Shown piece after piece: positions 14,047 through 17,159 of a DNA stretch of 17,159 bases. The notes beneath the pieces are model-generated. The model was not told where the DNA came from. It made no database searches and saw only the letters and a program-made list of their open reading frames with translations. The position numbers and the translations under genes are program-made. Position 1 is the first letter of the stretch; each line of letters begins with the position of its first letter. Source of the stretch: an uncultured bacterium (lineage in GTDB: Bacteria > Actinomycetota > Coriobacteriia > Coriobacteriales > Coriobacteriaceae); contig CAJMOP010000037.1 in the NCBI GenBank assembly GCA_905215115.1, forward strand, positions 1 to 17,159, in the 5' to 3' direction.

Positions 14047-14066
14047 CGGTATGCCACGGCATACCG
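14047..14066. promoter_or_regulatory. Perfect 9-2-9 palindrome, candidate operator between pepT and the metalloregulator
   Basis: CGGTATGCC (14047-14055), AC, then GGCATACCG (14058-14066): exact inverted halves in a 20-bp site, the size of DtxR/MntR-family operators, though the sequence is not one of their known consensus sites. It ends 3 bp from the candidate pepT -10 and 16 bp from the regulator's -10, so it overlaps both -35 regions. I saw no second copy in the window. Confidence 0.6.
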
Positions 14067-14082
14067 CGACGCTTGGATGGGG

Positions 14083-14088
14083 TAGAAT
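14083..14088 (+). promoter_or_regulatory. Candidate -10 of the metalloregulator gene
   Basis: TAGAAT fits the -10 consensus. The -35 position (about 14060-14065) has no good match and lies in the palindrome. The start point would be near 14095, leaving a leader of about 25 nt to ATG 14120 and only a few bases to ATG 14099, which favours the later start codon. Confidence 0.35.
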
Positions 14089-14119
14089 CAGCCATTGAAT
14101 GCAGAAGGGACGGAAGATC

Positions 14120-14542
14120 ATGGATACGACAAATAGCTCGCGCGAACTACATCTGACGGTGGCGAACGAAGACTACTTGGAGTGCATGGTTCGCATTGAA
14201 AGCGAAGAGGGGGAAACCAACGGCGTGCGATCGGTCGACATCGCGCAGCGCCTTGGCGTCTCCAAGGCATCGGTCAATAAAGCGGTTTCGGCGCTCAAGG
14301 CATCCGAGCTTGTCGAGCAATCGCACTACGGCAAGGTAGTCCTGACCGATCGCGGCCGCGAGGTTGGCACGGCTATCTGGTACCGTCATCGCCTCGTCCG
14401 CACGTTTTTGGTTCAGGAGCTCGGTGTCGAATTTGAGCGAGCCGATTCCGAGGCCTGCATGATGGAGCATGCGCTATCCGAGGACACGATGAACCGCTGG
14501 CTCGCCTATCTCGAAAAGCAGGGAATCAGCGTCGAGGAATAG
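14120..14542 (+). CDS. Metal-dependent transcriptional regulator, MntR/DtxR family
   Basis: A 140-residue protein: winged helix-turn-helix (about 37-83, SVDIAQRLGVSKASVNKAVSALKASELVEQ...VVLTDRGREVG), then a helical metal-binding and dimerisation domain (about 84-134). It lacks the SH3-like third domain of DtxR/IdeR and has the length of MntR. Putative metal ligands: Asp18 and Glu21 in NEDYLE (MntR Asp8, Glu11), His90 in WYRHRL (MntR His77), and Cys113, Glu116, His117 in EACMMEH. MntR has Glu at the Cys113 position, whereas DtxR has Cys102. DtxR's ancillary-site ligands Glu83 and His98 are replaced by Arg94 and Asp109. The metal sensed is therefore uncertain (Mn or Fe). ATG 14120 has GGAAG upstream; ATG 14099 is also in frame. 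No metal transporter gene is adjacent. Confidence 0.85.
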   Translation: MDTTNSSRELHLTVANEDYLECMVRIESEEGETNGVRSVDIAQRLGVSKASVNKAVSALKASELVEQSHYGKVVLTDRGREVGTAIWYRHRLVRTFLVQELGVEFERADSEACMMEHALSEDTMNRWLAYLEKQGISVEE

Positions 14543-14552
14543 CGGGATATAT

Positions 14553-15446
14553 ATGGATACGAGTTATTACAATCGCTTTGGTGCCGAGGAACTTACGCGC
14601 CGCTTGTCGAGCGAGACCTTGTTGGCGCAGGGCCCCATGGGCAGTGTTCTGTTGAGTGAGTACGACGCCGCCGATATTCCACCGGCGTTTTGGAATCTGG
14701 CAGAGCCGCAGACCGTTTCTCGTATCCATCGCTTGTATGTCGCCGCCGGCGCGCAGGTACTCATTACCAATACCTTTCAGGCATCAAGCTATGCCCTCAA
14801 GCACGACCAGATTGCGCCGTCCGTGGCGGAGGTCAATCGCGGGGCCGTCGACGATGCCCGCCAGGCGCACCCTCAGCTGCTGCTGGGCTCGATGGGTCCG
14901 ATCGGTATTGAGTGGTTTGCCGAGGACTCGGCCGAGTTTCGTGAGATCCGAGGCATTGCGCGCGAACAGGCGCACGCCTTGCTCAATGCTGGTGTTGACG
15001 GTCTGCTGATCGAGACGGTGACGTCTATCCGTAATTTGCAGCCCATGCTTGCCGGCGCCCGAGATGCCGCCGATGGCATGCCTGTTCTGGTGAGTTTTGT
15101 CGTTGACGATAAGGGCGACCTGTTGGGCGATGGCCTCAACATCGAGGCAGCCGTTTTGTACGCCGAAAAACACGGCGCAAACTCGGTTGGTGTTAATTGC
15201 TGTTCGCTTGCGGCCGCGAACGCGGCGGTGCCCAGGATGGTTGCATCGGCGACTACTCCCGTCACGGTGCGTCCCAACGTGGGCGATCCGGTCCAGACTC
15301 AGGATGGCCCCGTATGGCACGAGAACCCCGAAGCTTTCGCGCGCGCATGCATCGAATGGAGACATGCCGGTGCCGCAATGGTGGGCAGTTGCTGTGGAAC
15401 CACGGCAATCACTACGGCAGCGATGGCCGAGGCGCTCGATATATAA
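14553..15446 (+). CDS. Stand-alone homocysteine S-methyltransferase domain protein
   Basis: A 297-residue protein of the Pfam S-methyl_trans type (MetH N-terminal domain, MmuM, BHMT), a zinc-dependent TIM barrel that methylates homocysteine to methionine. Visible: AGAQVLITNTFQAS (65-78), GSMGPIG (112-118), AGVDGLLIETVTS (146-158) with Glu154, and the zinc cysteines: Cys216 in GVNCCS and the pair Cys280-Cys281 in VGSCCGTT. Cys217 makes an extra tandem Cys. The glycine-rich loop near the N-terminus reads AQGPMGSVL (25-33), with Gln where related enzymes have the Asp of DGAMGT. No folate- or cobalamin-binding domain is present, so the methyl donor (S-methylmethionine, SAM or a separate partner protein) cannot be told. 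It follows the regulator gene by 10 bp, probably in one operon, and ends in a clear terminator. Confidence 0.85.
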   Translation: MDTSYYNRFGAEELTRRLSSETLLAQGPMGSVLLSEYDAADIPPAFWNLAEPQTVSRIHRLYVAAGAQVLITNTFQASSYALKHDQIAPSVAEVNRGAVDDARQAHPQLLLGSMGPIGIEWFAEDSAEFREIRGIAREQAHALLNAGVDGLLIETVTSIRNLQPMLAGARDAADGMPVLVSFVVDDKGDLLGDGLNIEAAVLYAEKHGANSVGVNCCSLAAANAAVPRMVASATTPVTVRPNVGDPVQTQDGPVWHENPEAFARACIEWRHAGAAMVGSCCGTTAITTAAMAEALDI

Positions 15447-15451
15447 AGGGC

Positions 15452-15479
15452 AAAACCGCTCCATACGGGGCGGTTTTTT
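15452..15479 (+). terminator. Rho-independent terminator after the methyltransferase gene
   Basis: AAAACCGCTCC (15452-15462) pairs with GGGGCGGTTTT (15467-15477), 11 bp with one G-T wobble, loop ATAC. The T-run is 15474-15479. It lies 5 bp after the stop codon. Confidence 0.92.
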
Positions 15480-15603
15480 ATTGCCTGCATGTCCTCGGCA
15501 GCATTTGCCCAAATGGTGAATGCTGGTGCCGGCAGGTTGCCGAGCGTGTATCGCGGGTATACCTCATGCGTACCATGATCCAAACACTGTGAGGTGTCTG
15601 CGC

Positions 15604-17004
15604 GTGTGCGCGATAATTCATTTTGGAACTGACGGTTGGCGCGCTCGCGTCGATGAGGACTTCACTGCCGATAACGTTGCCCGTATCGCCGATGCCGTCG
15701 GCGAGTTGTGGCAAAAGACCAATCCGGGCAAAACGGTATATATAGGGTTCGACACTCGGCCCCTGGCGCGCGAGTTCGCTGAGCTTGCGGCGGGTGTGCT
15801 AGCAGCGCACGGGCTAGACGCCGTGCTCGCTTCGCGACCTGTTCCGACCCCTGCCCTTACGTGGGCGGCGGCTTATGACGGTGAGGCGTGCGGCGCGCTC
15901 ATGGTGACGGGGTCCCATCATCCGCAGGGTTATCTGTGTCTCAAGATTCGCATGGGTGACGGCTCGACCGCCAACCAGGATGTCATCGAAGAGCTCGAAG
16001 AGACCATGGCTCCCGAGCCAATGGGGATCGAGGGGCAATATCGCACCGCGGATATCATTCCTGACTATATGCAAGCGGTGGCATCGTTTGTCGATGCCGA
16101 AGCCATCCGCGCCGCGCACCTGCGCGTGGTTGTTGACCCCATGGGCGGCGCAGCCCAGGGCTATCTAGCCGACTTGCTGCGCGAGCTTGGCGTTGAGGTG
16201 CACGAGATTCACGCCGGGCAGGCGCCTGACCAAGAAGATATCTGCCCCGACCCCGTTGAGCCGTGGGTGGACGCTTGCGAGCATACGGTTATCGAGGACG
16301 GAGCTTGCGCTGGCCTGGTGACCGACGGCGACGCCGACCGTATCGGCGCGGTTGACGAGCGCGGCAGATATATACATCCGCATCAGATCATGGCGCTCGT
16401 TTTGGGCGACTTGGTTCAATTTCGTAATTTGGAGGGACGCGTCGTCGTCAATCTTTCGTGCTCGACGCTCGTGCGTCGCATTGCCGAGGCGCTTGGCTGC
16501 CGCGTGACCGTCAAACCAGTCGGTTTCAAATATATAGCGGCAGAGATGAAGAAGGGTGGCGTCCTCATAGGCGGCGAGGAAGCCGGTGGTATCGGCATCG
16601 CCGCGCATATGCCCGAGCGCGATGGAATCCTCGCCTGTCTGATTCTGTGTGAGCTTATGGCAAAGACGGACGCGCCTTTGGGCGTTCTGGTCGACCAACT
16701 CGAGGACAGTTTTGGTAAGACGAGTTACGGTCGACGCGATTTGCGCCTTGAGGCCGAAGATGCCGAAACGTTACGAACCCTGCTGCCGGGCGTAAACCCC
16801 AAGTCGATTTGTGGCAAGGTGCCGCAAAACGTTAGTCATATGGATGGCTTGCGTTTAGCATTCGAGGATGACACGTGGCTGCTGGTCCGTCCTAGCGGGA
16901 CCGAACCAGTGGTGCGCGTCTACGCCGAGGGGTTCTCGGTGGAAGAACGTGATGAGTTGCTCGATGCTGGCTGTGCTTTAGCTAGGGGAACGTATCCGCT
17001 TTAA
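15604..17004 (+). CDS. Phosphoglucomutase/phosphomannomutase family protein
   Basis: Alpha-D-phosphohexomutase that moves a phosphate between C1 and C6 of a hexose through a phosphoserine. 466 residues, typical. Opening HFGTDGWRARVDEDFT (6-21); catalytic loop MVTGSHHPQGYLCLKI (100-115) with Ser104; metal loop DGDADR (241-246); sugar-binding loop GGEEAGG (323-329); phosphate-binding loop RPSGTEPVVR (429-438). The serine loop is atypical: TGSHHP in place of TASHNP. Which sugar is used (glucose, mannose or another) cannot be settled from the sequence. GTG 15604 is preferred because GAGGTG (15591-15596) lies 7 nt upstream and the conserved N-terminus begins right after it; the frame is open back to 15520, but those residues are unlike the family. 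It has its own transcription unit after the terminator at 15452-15479; the -10/-35 elements are unclear. Confidence 0.9.
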   Translation: MCAIIHFGTDGWRARVDEDFTADNVARIADAVGELWQKTNPGKTVYIGFDTRPLAREFAELAAGVLAAHGLDAVLASRPVPTPALTWAAAYDGEACGALMVTGSHHPQGYLCLKIRMGDGSTANQDVIEELEETMAPEPMGIEGQYRTADIIPDYMQAVASFVDAEAIRAAHLRVVVDPMGGAAQGYLADLLRELGVEVHEIHAGQAPDQEDICPDPVEPWVDACEHTVIEDGACAGLVTDGDADRIGAVDERGRYIHPHQIMALVLGDLVQFRNLEGRVVVNLSCSTLVRRIAEALGCRVTVKPVGFKYIAAEMKKGGVLIGGEEAGGIGIAAHMPERDGILACLILCELMAKTDAPLGVLVDQLEDSFGKTSYGRRDLRLEAEDAETLRTLLPGVNPKSICGKVPQNVSHMDGLRLAFEDDTWLLVRPSGTEPVVRVYAEGFSVEERDELLDAGCALARGTYPL

Positions 17005-17159
17005 CCATGAGACTGCCTTATATAAAGAGATGCTCGGTGAGCGGTAGTTAACGGCTGGCAAACGTTAGTCGGATCCCAAATTGTGTAGGAAATGTGTACG
17101 CCCAGATTCCCGCCCCCGGCGCCCCTCCGGTCTGGCAATATATCTCCTTGCCGCGCGGC

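Noticed and set aside
17005..17159. AT-rich motifs and short inverted repeats after the phosphohexomutase gene (for example GGCAA with TTGCC near the end)
   Set aside because: Stems of 4-5 bp are too short to support a terminator, RNA gene or promoter, and the window ends here.

Overview
This window looks like a chromosomal housekeeping locus of a high-GC bacterium, most likely a Coriobacteriia (Actinomycetota) of the Collinsella type. The call rests on the GC-rich third-position codon use, actinobacterial-like F1Fo subunits, frequent GTG/TTG starts and the gene order. It is my inference; no database was searched. Nothing suggests a phage, plasmid, CRISPR array or tRNA/rRNA gene. Short repeat-like DNA is confined to one intergenic region.

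Layout. Bases 2-205 are the 3' end of a Sua5/TsaC-type threonylcarbamoyl-AMP synthase. It is followed by glpK (219-1760) and upp (1884-2531). A gap of about 280 bp with hairpins and a candidate promoter leads into a complete F1Fo ATP synthase operon, atpI-like/B/E/F/H/A/G/D/C (2812-9695), tightly packed with overlapping or near-overlapping junctions. A strong hairpin terminator (9732-9770) sits directly against the ribosome binding site of murA (9784-11067), which is followed closely by an LCP-family wall-polymer ligase (11080-12315). A convergent intergenic region (12316-12751) holds four different inverted-repeat structures and no credible gene. pepT lies on the minus strand (12752-13999). 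A short divergent region with a perfect 9-2-9 palindrome separates it from an MntR/DtxR-type regulator (14120-14542), followed by a stand-alone homocysteine S-methyltransferase-like protein (14553-15446), a terminator, and a phosphoglucomutase/phosphomannomutase family enzyme (15604-17004). The last 155 bp (17005-17159) show no gene that I can support.

How the genes fit together. The sua5...upp-atp...murA order resembles the Firmicutes arrangement known from Bacillus subtilis, with glpK in the place usually held by other genes. The atp operon makes the whole rotary ATP synthase. The c subunit lacks the side chains of Na+ binding, so I predict H+ coupling. murA and the LCP protein form a cell-envelope pair (first committed step of peptidoglycan synthesis, and attachment of polymers to the wall). 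The regulator and pepT may share one operator.

Most worth a second look: the 99-nt imperfect palindrome and the head-to-head repeat unit between the LCP gene and pepT; the palindrome shared by the pepT and regulator promoters, together with the regulator's mixed MntR/DtxR metal site; the attenuator-like terminator in front of murA; a signal-peptide-like N-terminus on ATP synthase subunit b; and active-site substitutions in GlpK, the homocysteine methyltransferase-like protein and the phosphohexomutase.
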